A stretch of DNA of 64,000 nucleotides from Halanaeroarchaeum sulfurireducens. GTDB taxonomy: Archaea; Halobacteriota; Halobacteria; Halobacteriales; Halobacteriaceae. The translations under genes were made by a program, and so were the position numbers. The notes beneath the pieces were generated by a model, which saw only the letters and a list, made by a program, of their open reading frames with translations, made no database searches and was not told the origin of the DNA. The stretch covers positions 1,502,440 to 1,566,439 of the forward strand of contig NZ_CP008874.1 in assembly GCF_001011115.1 (NCBI RefSeq). Reading direction: 5' to 3'. Positions 8,348 through 17,551 of this stretch are shown here, piece by piece. Positions within the stretch are counted from its first letter, which is position 1; the number at the start of each line of letters is the position of its first letter.

Positions 8348-11098
8348 ATGCAGAGAGACCGCGGCATATGGTGGCGGTTGGGCCGGTGGGGTATCGTGGC
8401 CCTCGCGGTGATAGCGGTGTTCGTGGTCTTTTCCCTGTATGGCGATTTCCTCTGGTTTTCCGCCCTCGACTACGAGAACGTCTTCCTCACGATCATCGGG
8501 TATCGGCTCGGGCTATTCACCCTCACTGCCGTACTCAGTCTCCTCGTCTTCTATCAGAGCTATCGCGTTACCTCGGCGAATCTCCGCCAGGCGGGAGTCG
8601 GTTCCCTGCCGGGACTCTATCCGATCGTTCTCGTGGCGATGGCGTTCCTCATTGGTCTCACGTATGCGTCGTCGTGGGACACGGTCCTCCGATTTCTCCA
8701 CGCCACGAGCTTTGGCGTGTCGGATCCGGTATTGGGTCGTGAGGTCGCGTTCTACGTCTATTTGCTTCCGTTCGTGAACCTGATCCTTGGGTTCGCGTTC
8801 CTCGTGAGCGGTGTCGCACTGGTCTTCGCGCTCCTCGCATACGCGTTTCCGTTCATCGTCACCATGGAGCAACGGGTGGAGTCCCCGGAGACGGACGTCT
8901 CATTCGACATCCAGGGGTACCTCTCGTTTCTTCGGGACCACGCCTACTCCCACCTGGTGACGATCTTCGGAGTGCTGTTGATCCTGCAGGGAGGGTCGTT
9001 TTTCCTGAACCGATACGAACTCCTCTATTCCACGCGGGGCGCCGTCTTCGGCATGGGCGCCACCGACCAGCGGGTTTTCCTGCCACTGTTCGGCTTGCTC
9101 GCCGTGACGTCGGTGCTCGGCGGACTGGTCGTCCTCGCGAACGCTTGGGTTCGGGACTTCCGCGCGGTCTACGTCCCGGTTGCGATCATCGTCGGGTTCC
9201 TCCTAATCGGGCAGGGGGCCGGGTTCGTCTATCAGGACTTCGTCGTCGAGCCTGACGAGTTCAACAAGGAAGCCCAGTTCATCGAGAACGAAATCGAGTT
9301 CACCAATGCTGCGTACGCACTCGACCGAGTCGACGAGCGCGAGTTCCCCGTGTCCGAAACGCTGACTCGCGAACAGGTGGACGCCAATCCGGGGACCATC
9401 GAGAACGTCCGTCTCTGGGACCCAAAACCGTTATTGACGACCTACAACGAGCTGCAGATTTTCCGCACGTACTACCAGTTTACCGACGTGGACGTGGATC
9501 GATACGACATCGACGGTCGCGAGCGGCAGGTCATGATCTCGGCCCGCGAACTCGAGTTCGGCGCATTACCCCAGGAGTCACGCTCGTGGGTCAACCGACA
9601 CCTGGTGTACACACACGGCTACGGCGTCGCCATGTCGCCAGTGAGCGAAACGACTGCGGATGGCTTGCCGGAGTTTTACATTCAGGACATCCCCCCGAAC
9701 TCCACTGACGGTGTCGAGGTAACCCAACCGCGTATCTACTACGGCGAGACGACCACCGACTACGCCATCGTCAATACGGGGACCCGCGAACTCGATTATC
9801 CCAGCGGTGAACAGAACGTCTACACGAACTACGACGGGGACGGTGGCGTCGTGCTCGATTCCAGTCTCAAGAAACTCGTCTACGCGTTCAAGTTCTCGGA
9901 CCCCCAGATTTTCTTCTCGGATTCCGTGACCGCGGAGTCCCGACTGCAGTTCAATCGGGACATACAGACGCGAGCGCCCCAAATCGCACCGTTTCTCGAT
10001 TACGACCGTGATCCATACGTCGTCGTCTCCGAGGGCGAACTCTTCTGGATATACGACGCGTACACGACGACGGACGCGTATCCGTACTCGGACCGGGTCC
10101 AGTTCAAAGGCGAGCGAGCGAATTACGTCCGCAATAGCGTCAAAGTCGTGGTCGACGCGGACACGGGGGAGACGACCTACTACGTCGCCGAACCGGATGA
10201 CCCGCTGATTCAGACCTACCGAAAGGCGTTCCCGGGGCTCTTCGAGGACTTCGAGAGGATGCCCGAGGACCTCCAACAACACGTTCGCTATCCGGAAGAC
10301 GCCTTCCGGGTGCAGGCCAATCAGTACCTCGAATACCACATGAAGGATCCACAGGTGTTCTACAACAAAGAGGACGAGTGGCGCACCCCCAACGAGGTTT
10401 CCAGGGGCCAGGAGATAGCGATGGATCCCTATTACGTCATCATGACGTTCCCGGGAGAAGACAACCCCGAGTTCGTGATGATCCAGCCCTACATTCCCGC
10501 GGGGCGCCAGAACATGATCGGGTGGCTGGGGGCCCGCTCCGATCCGCCGAAGTATGGCCGCCTCGACGCCTATCTGTTCTCCAAACAGCAGTTGATCTAC
10601 GGACCGATGCAAATAGAGTCCCGGATCGACCAGGACGCCGACATCTCCCAGCAGATAACGCTCTGGTCGGAGTCCGGCTCCTCGGTCATCCGGGGCAATC
10701 TACTGGCCATCCCCATCGACGACACCGTCATGTACGTCGAACCGCTCTTCCTCGAGTCGCGTGAGCAGGGAGCGTTACCCGAACTCAAGCGAGTGATCCT
10801 CACCCACGGCGACGACGTCGTCATGGAACCCTCGCTCGAGGAAGCCATCGCCGTCCAGGTCGGTGCTGCCCGTGCCGAGCCATCGGTGGGCGGTGCCGGG
10901 CTAACCGAGGCCGAACTCGAACGGGCGCGAACGCTATACGGGGAGGCCCAGGCCGCACTACAGGATGGGGACTTCGCGACCTACGCCGAGCGAATCAGCG
11001 AACTCGGCGAATTGCTTGAGGGGGCCGAAGACCGTGAATCCGGGACTACCGAAGACCGAGAAACTGGGAATACGACGTCCGCCCGGGCGGTCGGGTAA
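8348..11098 (+). CDS. UPF0182 family large membrane protein
   Basis: A 916-residue protein of the UPF0182/COG1615 family, of unknown biochemical role. The first third has about seven transmembrane segments, then a large extracytoplasmic-type domain (residues about 320-830), including the conserved stretch EVSRGQEIAMDPYY and NMIGWLGARSDP. The C-terminus is an acidic helical tail (EAQAALQDGDFATYAERI), as in other members. A TATA-like box (TTTAGTAG, 8320) lies about 28 bases before the ATG and just after the 27-bp repeat array, so the array ends at the promoter edge. Confidence 0.93.
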   Translation: MQRDRGIWWRLGRWGIVALAVIAVFVVFSLYGDFLWFSALDYENVFLTIIGYRLGLFTLTAVLSLLVFYQSYRVTSANLRQAGVGSLPGLYPIVLVAMAFLIGLTYASSWDTVLRFLHATSFGVSDPVLGREVAFYVYLLPFVNLILGFAFLVSGVALVFALLAYAFPFIVTMEQRVESPETDVSFDIQGYLSFLRDHAYSHLVTIFGVLLILQGGSFFLNRYELLYSTRGAVFGMGATDQRVFLPLFGLLAVTSVLGGLVVLANAWVRDFRAVYVPVAIIVGFLLIGQGAGFVYQDFVVEPDEFNKEAQFIENEIEFTNAAYALDRVDEREFPVSETLTREQVDANPGTIENVRLWDPKPLLTTYNELQIFRTYYQFTDVDVDRYDIDGRERQVMISARELEFGALPQESRSWVNRHLVYTHGYGVAMSPVSETTADGLPEFYIQDIPPNSTDGVEVTQPRIYYGETTTDYAIVNTGTRELDYPSGEQNVYTNYDGDGGVVLDSSLKKLVYAFKFSDPQIFFSDSVTAESRLQFNRDIQTRAPQIAPFLDYDRDPYVVVSEGELFWIYDAYTTTDAYPYSDRVQFKGERANYVRNSVKVVVDADTGETTYYVAEPDDPLIQTYRKAFPGLFEDFERMPEDLQQHVRYPEDAFRVQANQYLEYHMKDPQVFYNKEDEWRTPNEVSRGQEIAMDPYYVIMTFPGEDNPEFVMIQPYIPAGRQNMIGWLGARSDPPKYGRLDAYLFSKQQLIYGPMQIESRIDQDADISQQITLWSESGSSVIRGNLLAIPIDDTVMYVEPLFLESREQGALPELKRVILTHGDDVVMEPSLEEAIAVQVGAARAEPSVGGAGLTEAELERARTLYGEAQAALQDGDFATYAERISELGELLEGAEDRESGTTEDRETGNTTSARAVG

Positions 11099-11194
11099 GT
11101 CGGCCCACAACTCGTGTCCGCGGTGACTCGGCAATTCGAAAACGTCAATCGTCGATCCGTAGTTTTATCATTGTCGTAGGAGTTGGTCGTGGTA

Positions 11195-12235
11195 ATGCAA
11201 GCTGTTCAATTTTCGACGCACGGCGACCGCGACGTTCTCGAATACGGGGACTTTCCCGACCCCGAAATCGACCGAGACGAGGTCCTCATCGACGTGAAAG
11301 CCGCCGCGCTCAACTATCTCGACATCTGGACCCGCCGCGGACTGCCGGGAATCGACCTCGAGATGCCCCACATTCCCGGGAGCGACGCCGCCGGTGTCGT
11401 CGAGGCGGTCGGCGAGGACGTCACGCGGTTCGAGGCCGGCGACAGGGTCAGTGTACTCGCCGGAAAGAGCGGCGGGGACGACGAGTTCACCCGGAAGGGC
11501 GATCCGACGCTCGCACCGGACTTCCACATCATCGGCGAGCACGTTCGCGGGGTCCACAGTGAGTACGCTGCCGTGCCGGCGGCGAACCTCGCACCCGTTC
11601 CCGAGGGCGTCGACTGGGAGACGGCCGCGGCCGCCCCGCTGGTGTTCCAGACCGCGTGGCGCATGCTCAGGGACCGCGGCGGCCTCCAGGCCGGTGAGAA
11701 GGTCCTCGTCCTCGGCGCCTCGGGGGGCGTGGGTCACGCCGCCGTCCAGATCGCGGACCTCGCCGGAGCGGAGGTCTTCGCGACGGCCAGTAGCGAGGAG
11801 AAGTTGGGCTATGCCGAGGAGATCGGGGCCGATCACACCATCGACTACGAGGAGACCGACTTCGCCTCGGAGATCCGCGAGATGACCGACGGACGCGGTG
11901 TCGACATGGTGGTCGACCACGTCGGGGCACAGACCTGGCAGTCCTCACTTGAGAGTCTCGTGAAGGGCGGCCGCGTCGTCACGTGCGGCGCGACGACGGG
12001 TGGCACCCCCGAGACGGACCTCAATCGGATCTTCTGGAATCAGCTGTCGGTCATCGGGTCGACGATGGCGACGCCCGGTCAGGCCGAGGAGGTGCTGGAA
12101 CTCGTCTGGGACGGGACGCTCGAGCCGCGGATCCGCGAGACGTTCCCGATGAGCGAGATCGCCAGCGCGCACGAGATGCTCGAGAACCGCGAGGGCTTCG
12201 GCAAGGTTGTGGTCGTCCCGGACAGCGAGTTGTAA
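11195..12235 (+). CDS. Zinc-type alcohol dehydrogenase / quinone oxidoreductase (MDR family)
   Basis: Medium-chain dehydrogenase/reductase of 346 residues. The N-terminal GroES-like domain has GSDAAGVVEAVGEDV and the Rossmann domain has VLVLGASGGVGHAAVQIA near residue 170. The structural-zinc Cys cluster of true alcohol dehydrogenases is absent, pointing to a zinc-free NADPH:quinone reductase-like enzyme. The ATG at 11195 was chosen over one four codons upstream because a TATA-like box (AGTTTTATC) sits about 30 bases before it and the family N-terminus MQAVQF starts there. Confidence 0.9.
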   Translation: MQAVQFSTHGDRDVLEYGDFPDPEIDRDEVLIDVKAAALNYLDIWTRRGLPGIDLEMPHIPGSDAAGVVEAVGEDVTRFEAGDRVSVLAGKSGGDDEFTRKGDPTLAPDFHIIGEHVRGVHSEYAAVPAANLAPVPEGVDWETAAAAPLVFQTAWRMLRDRGGLQAGEKVLVLGASGGVGHAAVQIADLAGAEVFATASSEEKLGYAEEIGADHTIDYEETDFASEIREMTDGRGVDMVVDHVGAQTWQSSLESLVKGGRVVTCGATTGGTPETDLNRIFWNQLSVIGSTMATPGQAEEVLELVWDGTLEPRIRETFPMSEIASAHEMLENREGFGKVVVVPDSEL

Positions 12236-12241
12236 TCGGGG

Positions 12242-12268
12242 TTGAGTGGTGGGGGTTTCGCCACTCAA
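12242..12268 (+). terminator. Putative hairpin terminator
   Basis: An 8-bp inverted repeat, TTGAGTGG and CCACTCAA, spaced by 11 bases, lies six bases after the oxidoreductase stop and is followed by AAGAAAATC. Position suggests a 3'-end element for the upstream gene. It also marks the left border of the A+T-rich island. Confidence 0.4.
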
Positions 12269-12396
12269 GAAAATCGGAGTATATGGGTGTGGTTCACGCT
12301 CGCCTCCTCCAATGTATACGGCGAGGTAATTCCCATACCCCTACGCTTATTGGGTCCTGCCATCCAGATGGCAGTAGCTCAGTTACGAAACACAAT

Positions 12397-15300
12397 ATGT
12401 CATCTAATTCCTCCTCCGTTCCTACGGAGTTCGTTGCTGAATCCTTCGAAACAGAGGTAAGCGAGGCCGAAGAGAACCGTCTAATTGAGGCTATCAACGA
12501 CGCGGTCTCGAATCTCCGCGACCAGATTGATGACGACACCCTCGAAAGCCTCCTTCGGGCCGATGCTGGATCCTATGTCTTCAGAAGCAGTATGACAAAG
12601 GACGGACTTCAGCCGGAGTCATTCACACAGGAGGCCATCATTAACCCGCTCCTCGACGTATTGGGTCACGAATACTCGATAGAGGCAGGCGGTCTCTCTG
12701 GTGGCCAAACTCAGGTGGCGGACTACACTATCTCTCTTCGTAATCATCCGGAAATTGAGTCCGCACGCCTCCTTGTTGAAGCCGAACCCATCAACAAGGA
12801 CCTCGACAGCCGGAAGCACGGTATCGGGCAGGTCCGTGATTGGCTCAGTCAGCGCGAGTTCGAATCCGACTTTGGCTTTGCTACCGACGGTCTTCGCTGG
12901 GCATTCGTCCGATACGACCCCGACTCCTACACTCACAACGTCATCGAGGAGGTGAACTTACAGCCCGTCTTTATCGCCCTCTTTGAAAATCAAACCGGGG
13001 GTCGTGAGAGTCCGAGCGGGGTTCTTTTCGACGCAGACCGTGAGCGGATTACTCGCCTCATTCGGACCTTCGAATACGAGAATTTCGTCTCAATCGCCGG
13101 TGATGCCCGCCAGGTCCTCAAACAGAAGCGCGAGGACATTACAGACGAGTTCTACGACGACTATATCCAGTACGTCTTCGGTATCGTCGGGGAGGACGAG
13201 GAGACTGCCCGTTCACTCGTTGGAGACGGCGTCGTAACTCCGGATGGGGCAACCGAAGACGATACCCGGCTATTCGCAGTCGAGTTGATGAACCGGCTCG
13301 TCTTCATCAAATTCCTTGAAGACAAGGCCCTCGTCAACCATGACCTCCTCCAGACTCTCGTGGATACCTATGAAAGTGGGATGTATGCCGGCTCGTTCTA
13401 CGAGTCGTTCCTCCAGCCGTTGTTCTATGACGTGATGAATGAACAGGCGGGAAGGCGTCCGGACCACGTCGAGAACATCGAGTTGTTCCAAGATATTCCG
13501 TACCTGAATGGCGGACTTTTTCGACCGACTATCAAGGGAGAGGAGTTCAAAGAAGATGACTTCGACGTTCGCAATTCTGTGCTGTTCTCCATCATTGACC
13601 TTCTCGAACGCTACAGTTTCTCAGCCGGTGGTGCGCCGACCGACCTCGACCCCAGCATCCTCGGGAACGTTTTCGAGAAGACTATCAACTACATCACGAG
13701 CGACAACGCGGACACGAACAAGGAACTTGGAGCCTACTATACGCCAAGCGAGATAACTCGATTTAGTGCGGAGGAGACTGTATGGCCTGCACTTCTCGAA
13801 CGGTTTAAAAATGTTCTTAGAGAGGAGCGGGAATGGCCTGAACCAGAAGTAGAGCAGTATGAAACGGTGTTTGAATTAATCGAAGATATGCCAAGTTCTT
13901 GGTCGCTCATAAGTGATTTTCTATCCGAAGTTGACGAATTGCGGGTTGTCGACCCCGCCTGTGGGAGTGGCCACTTCCTAACCTCGGTTCTTGAGGAAAT
14001 CGTCACGATTCGGAAAGCACTCTACTCCCAGTACGAAGAGGAGGATGAGGATAACGAGCCTTACCCAGATGAGTACAAATTGAAGAAGACGACAGTCCTC
14101 AATAATATATACGGCGTGGACCTGATGGGTCCGGCAGTTGAGATTGCGAAACTTCGATTGTGGCTATCGGTCATTTCAGAACTCGAAACAGAGAACGTTG
14201 ATGATCTTGCCGATGATGATGCACTTGCACTCCCCAATATCGCCTTTAATCTGCGGGAAGGCAACAGTCTGATTGGATACACCGGATTTCCGGAGACGAC
14301 GGACGACGGCGAACAATACCAGATTGGGAGTTTCAGTGAAGACAGCGTCCGAGACCGTTATCAGGACATTATTGACGAAATTGAGAAACATGAGGAAGCC
14401 ATTGATAGTGAAACAGCCGAGAAGCATCGAAACCGTGCATTCGAGAAATTGCGAAATGCACGTGAAGAACTAATTGATGATATTCACGGCGACTTTGTAG
14501 AAGCGGGAATAGAGGATATTACCCCGGAGACCGTCGAGAAGATGGAGCCATTCAATTGGGTACTGGAGTTTGCAGAAGTGTATGCAGACGGCGGTTTTGA
14601 CGTGATTGTTGGAAATCCCCCGTGGGATAAGATTGTGCCTCGGAGAGACGATTATTTCACCCGTTTCGACTCTGATTTCCGAACTCTTCTACCGGAGGCA
14701 AAACAAACTCGTCAAACGGAGTTACTGGAAAATGAGGAAATTCGCGAGGGTTGGGAGGAATACAAACAAAGAATTGAAACCCAGGCTGAGTATTTCAATA
14801 ATTCTGAAGACTTCCAACTCCAACGACCAACAGTAGCAGGCCGTACTGAAGCAACTGAAAACGACTTGTCCGCTCTCTTCCTTGAACGTGTTTTTCAGAT
14901 TGCCCGGGACGATGGATATGTTTCACAGGTTCTTCCCGGAGCAATCTTTAATGGCTCTTCCGCGAAAGACCTCCGCCTGCATTTGTTGGACGAAACACAA
15001 GTAAAATCACTCGTTACATTCGAAAATAAGGGAATTTTCCCAGAGATTGACAATAGATATAACTTTGGGATATTAGTGTTTGAAAATAAAGGCAGCACAG
15101 GTGAATTGAAGGGTATATTCAAGCAAAATACCCTCGACATTCTTGAAGAGTTTGAAAAAATATCCCTAACAATTCCACGTCGAGTCTTACACGACTATTC
15201 CCCCGAAGCGGCAATTTTCCCATATCTCGAATCTCAGGATGATGCCGATGTGCTAAATACGATACTCCGTAGCCCCTCCATTGGAGAGGAGTCAAATGAA

Positions 15301-16260
15301 TGGTGGGTAAACCCTTACTCTGAATTGCATAGGGGAAGTGACGTAGACCGATTTGTGGAGTCCGAAGAGGATGGTGATTATCCGGTCCTCGGTGGAAGCA
15401 ATATATTCCAATTCATCTATAATACCGATATTTTGGAAAGCGTTGAAGAACCTGAGTTTTGGAGCGTTGAAGAAGACAAAGACCCGGAAAAGAGCGCGAA
15501 GCGCCGGATTCGTGAAAAGAAAATCCGCTCACTAAAGCGTCGGCTCTACGACGAATTTGAAGGGGTGGGCTCACAGAAATCATTCGTCAACCAACTACTA
15601 CAAGAAAATCGGGGAAAGGAATTATCGCTGGATGATGTACTATTGGACTGTACTGACTATCGAATTGCTATTCGAAACATTGCTCGCGCCACCGACGAGC
15701 GTACCCTAATTGCTTCAGTCATTCCTCCCGGTGTCGTCTGTCACCACGCTATAAACACAGTCCAGAAATTCAAGGCCAATCCTACTGAAGACGACCTCCA
15801 TAACCTCCCTCTCCACTCTGCTTACGACTCGATTTTCACCGATGAAGAATTATTTACCGTCGTTGGTCTCCTCAACTCCTTACCATTTGATTTCTTGATG
15901 CGGACCAAAGTAGATAGTAACATTGTGATGTACAAACTGGAAGAGTCGCAGGCCCCTCGGCTGACAAAGGGCGACGAGTGGTTTGAGTACATCTGGAGAC
16001 GAGCCGCCCGACTCAATGCCTACGGTGAGGACTTCGAGGAGATGCGTGACCGGCTCGGCGGCATCAAACCAGTGACTGAAATGGACGAACGCCGAGAGGT
16101 ACAAGCCGAACTTGACGCCGCCGCGTTCCACGCCTACGGTCTCGACCGCGAGCAGACTGCATTCGTGCTTGACGACTTCCATCGAGTGCAAAATCCCCGT
16201 ATGATGGATGAGGACTACTTTGAGATGGTTTTAGAAAAGTACGATAGTCTCTCAACCTGA
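12397..16260 (+). CDS. Type IIG-like restriction-modification methyltransferase (Eco57I family)
   Basis: A 1287-residue N6-adenine-type DNA methyltransferase. Residues about 80-160 form a nuclease-like N-terminal domain (VADY at 107-110, then LVEAEP at 126-131). SAM motif I VVDPACGSG is at 517-525, preceded by the helical DPSILGNVFEK and LGAYYTPSEI, and catalytic NPPW is at 740-743, followed by an LPGAIF strand and a target-recognition region. The ATG at 12397 follows the upstream gene and a promoter-sized gap; the open frame reaches back into the oxidoreductase and that part is discarded. Codon use is A/T-richer than its neighbours, which suggests transfer. No separate nuclease or specificity gene is adjacent. 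The usual E-x-K of the nuclease site reads E-A-E. Confidence 0.88.
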   Translation: MSSNSSSVPTEFVAESFETEVSEAEENRLIEAINDAVSNLRDQIDDDTLESLLRADAGSYVFRSSMTKDGLQPESFTQEAIINPLLDVLGHEYSIEAGGLSGGQTQVADYTISLRNHPEIESARLLVEAEPINKDLDSRKHGIGQVRDWLSQREFESDFGFATDGLRWAFVRYDPDSYTHNVIEEVNLQPVFIALFENQTGGRESPSGVLFDADRERITRLIRTFEYENFVSIAGDARQVLKQKREDITDEFYDDYIQYVFGIVGEDEETARSLVGDGVVTPDGATEDDTRLFAVELMNRLVFIKFLEDKALVNHDLLQTLVDTYESGMYAGSFYESFLQPLFYDVMNEQAGRRPDHVENIELFQDIPYLNGGLFRPTIKGEEFKEDDFDVRNSVLFSIIDLLERYSFSAGGAPTDLDPSILGNVFEKTINYITSDNADTNKELGAYYTPSEITRFSAEETVWPALLERFKNVLREEREWPEPEVEQYETVFELIEDMPSSWSLISDFLSEVDELRVVDPACGSGHFLTSVLEEIVTIRKALYSQYEEEDEDNEPYPDEYKLKKTTVLNNIYGVDLMGPAVEIAKLRLWLSVISELETENVDDLADDDALALPNIAFNLREGNSLIGYTGFPETTDDGEQYQIGSFSEDSVRDRYQDIIDEIEKHEEAIDSETAEKHRNRAFEKLRNAREELIDDIHGDFVEAGIEDITPETVEKMEPFNWVLEFAEVYADGGFDVIVGNPPWDKIVPRRDDYFTRFDSDFRTLLPEAKQTRQTELLENEEIREGWEEYKQRIETQAEYFNNSEDFQLQRPTVAGRTEATENDLSALFLERVFQIARDDGYVSQVLPGAIFNGSSAKDLRLHLLDETQVKSLVTFENKGIFPEIDNRYNFGILVFENKGSTGELKGIFKQNTLDILEEFEKISLTIPRRVLHDYSPEAAIFPYLESQDDADVLNTILRSPSIGEESNEWWVNPYSELHRGSDVDRFVESEEDGDYPVLGGSNIFQFIYNTDILESVEEPEFWSVEEDKDPEKSAKRRIREKKIRSLKRRLYDEFEGVGSQKSFVNQLLQENRGKELSLDDVLLDCTDYRIAIRNIARATDERTLIASVIPPGVVCHHAINTVQKFKANPTEDDLHNLPLHSAYDSIFTDEELFTVVGLLNSLPFDFLMRTKVDSNIVMYKLEESQAPRLTKGDEWFEYIWRRAARLNAYGEDFEEMRDRLGGIKPVTEMDERREVQAELDAAAFHAYGLDREQTAFVLDDFHRVQNPRMMDEDYFEMVLEKYDSLST

Positions 16261-16261
16261 A

Positions 16262-16567
16262 TCAAAATCGATTTTTCCGATAACGATATGAGGCTAAGCC
16301 CACTCCAATACCAAGGGCAACCGAGATACTAATGGCGACTTCCAAAAAACCACTCGCGGTTAGAAATTCATTCAGGGGGAACGGGGTCAGTTTGGCAATA
16401 TAGAATTCTATCGCAATATTGAACGCACCCTCGAAGGAACCTGTTTGGATTATACCAATACTAAATCGAAGTAAGGAGAGAATCCCACTTCCGAATACGT
16501 ACATGTTGAAAGTGTTCCCTATAAGGGAGCCAATTCCATATTTGACTGTAGCGGTATTTCGCCCCAT
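16262..16567 (-). CDS. Small hypothetical membrane protein
   Basis: A 101-residue protein with three hydrophobic segments (GIGSLIGNTFNMYVFG, AFNIAIEFYI, VAISISVALGIGVG) and a basic C-terminus YRYRKNRF. It converges with the methyltransferase with one base between stops and shares its low G+C. No family is recognised. The convergent, island location makes it a likely cargo gene. The frame could be fortuitous. Confidence 0.45.
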   Translation of the reverse strand: MGRNTATVKYGIGSLIGNTFNMYVFGSGILSLLRFSIGIIQTGSFEGAFNIAIEFYIAKLTPFPLNEFLTASGFLEVAISISVALGIGVGLASYRYRKNRF

Positions 16568-16907
16568 TATAAGTGATTGATCGACGTGGATAAATGAGAG
16601 TTCTCCAACCAGGGCGAAAGTGTGAGTTTGAGATGGGAAAAGACGAAAAGCCGCTATTGTCGTCTGTAACTCGTATCCCGTTTATGCCTGCCCTTCTTGC
16701 CGAAAGCGGATCTCAATAAGGGCCGGTTTGATGCTCGTTGAGCGTGAAATCTAAATCACCGCAACACAGCGCTGGGGAGGAGTCGATTAGGGATTCAAGT
16801 CCTCTGATTCTACCCCCGCCCCTGGCTAAATAACCGAATCCGTATGGGGATTGCCATCAGTATATGGAGGCCGCCGCATGGTGGTTTCACCCGAAGGAAG
16901 TGGTATA
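16568..16907. other. Intergenic remainder of the island
   Basis: About 340 bases with no supported gene. It is A+T-richer than the flanks and bounded on the right by the tRNA-Trp tail element. A T-arm-like stretch (GGGATTCAAGTCC, about 16790-16803) may be a further decayed tRNA fragment. Confidence 0.4.
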
Positions 16908-17047
16908 GGGCCGGAGGGATGTTGAACCACGCCCGAGAACCTGCGTTCCGCAGAACCTCGGTCTGGTTCAAATCCCACCCCCATTCTCTCGGCGGCGCCA
17001 ATCGCGAGCGACGGACCAGTCGCTCGCGATTTCAGTTAGTGAGAGAA
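16908..17047 (-). repeat. tRNA-Trp tail element (inverted and direct copies of the tRNA 3' end)
   Basis: Reading away from the tRNA on the minus strand: a spacer with a 13-bp hairpin (17000-17012 with 17019-17031); an inverted copy of the tRNA T-arm and trailer (plus-strand GGTTCAAATCCC at 16965, CCATTCTCTC at 16981-16990 pairing with GAGAGAATGG at 17041-17050); a short hairpin (CTGCG-ttc-CGCAG); then a direct copy of the 3' end (plus strand GGGCCGGAGGGAT, one extra G, TTGAACC, 16908-16928). The same layout follows tRNA-Glu and tRNA-Leu. Confidence 0.75.
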
Positions 17048-17224
17048 TGGGGCCGGAGGGATTTGAACCCCCGATCGACTGATATCTCCGGCGCGTCTCG
17101 GAACTCCAGAGGGTCGTCACCGCGGCCGATGATCAGTCCGCCGCTCGGTATACCAGTCTGGAATGTCGTCCCGGACGCTGTGACCTCTGGAGTCAGTCGC
17201 CCTGCCTGGCTGGGCCACAGCCCC
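17048..17224 (-). tRNA. tRNA-Trp (CCA) with a 103-nt intron
   Basis: Exon 1 is 17187-17224 and exon 2 is 17048-17083. Acceptor GGGGCTG pairs with CGGCCCC plus discriminator A; the D-stem is GCCC/GGGC, the anticodon stem ACTGA/TCAGT with loop CTCCAGA (anticodon CCA), and the T-arm is GGGGG-TTCAAAT-CCCTC. The intron (17084-17186) is 103 nt, inserted after position 37, matching the known haloarchaeal tRNA-Trp intron that acts as a box C/D guide. A CTGA box, a GTGACGA box and CTCTGGAG, complementary to the anticodon region, are visible. CCA is not encoded. Confidence 0.95.
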
Positions 17225-17266
17225 GCGCATGGTCCGTAATCGGGACCCGCTAAAGGGAGTTTCGAT

Positions 17267-17497
17267 TCATTGCCCGTCGTCGACGGTCGCCCAGTCGCAA
17301 TCCTGGCACTTGTACCCACGGCGGTAGGCGGTCACGTCCGGCATGTAGCCAACCGTCAGGACGTCTCCGCCGCACTCCGGACATGTGCGGTCGGCACTTT
17401 CGATGCCGTCGGCCTCCAGAATCTCGTCGCCTTCGACGATCCGGGCCAGTTTACCGGGGGTGACCATCCGGCCCTGAACGACACGATTGTCAGTCAT
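17267..17497 (-). CDS. Small zinc-ribbon protein (DUF5795-like)
   Basis: A 76-residue protein with two Cys pairs (CPECGG and CQDCDW) separated by about 20 residues, forming a treble-clef or zinc-ribbon site. The N-terminal half is a short beta-rich region (VVQGRMVTPGKLARIVEG). It is a conserved haloarchaeal protein of unknown function. It precedes a membrane-protein gene on the same strand, and the pairing is probably conserved in haloarchaea. Confidence 0.75.
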   Translation of the reverse strand: MTDNRVVQGRMVTPGKLARIVEGDEILEADGIESADRTCPECGGDVLTVGYMPDVTAYRRGYKCQDCDWATVDDGQ

Positions 17498-17551
17498 GGG
17501 TCAGGACAGAGGCGTGAGGACAGTAAGCGTTCGCGTTTCAGCGGAAATCGG

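Noticed and set aside
7827-8742. Repeat proteins encoded by the 27-bp array on either strand
   Set aside because: Because the unit is a multiple of three, frames stay open by arithmetic alone. The peptides lack starts with promoters, and one would overlap the UPF0182 gene.
11983-12396. N-terminal extension of the methyltransferase frame
   Set aside because: It lies inside the oxidoreductase gene in another frame and is Arg/Gly-rich; the true start is the ATG at 12397.
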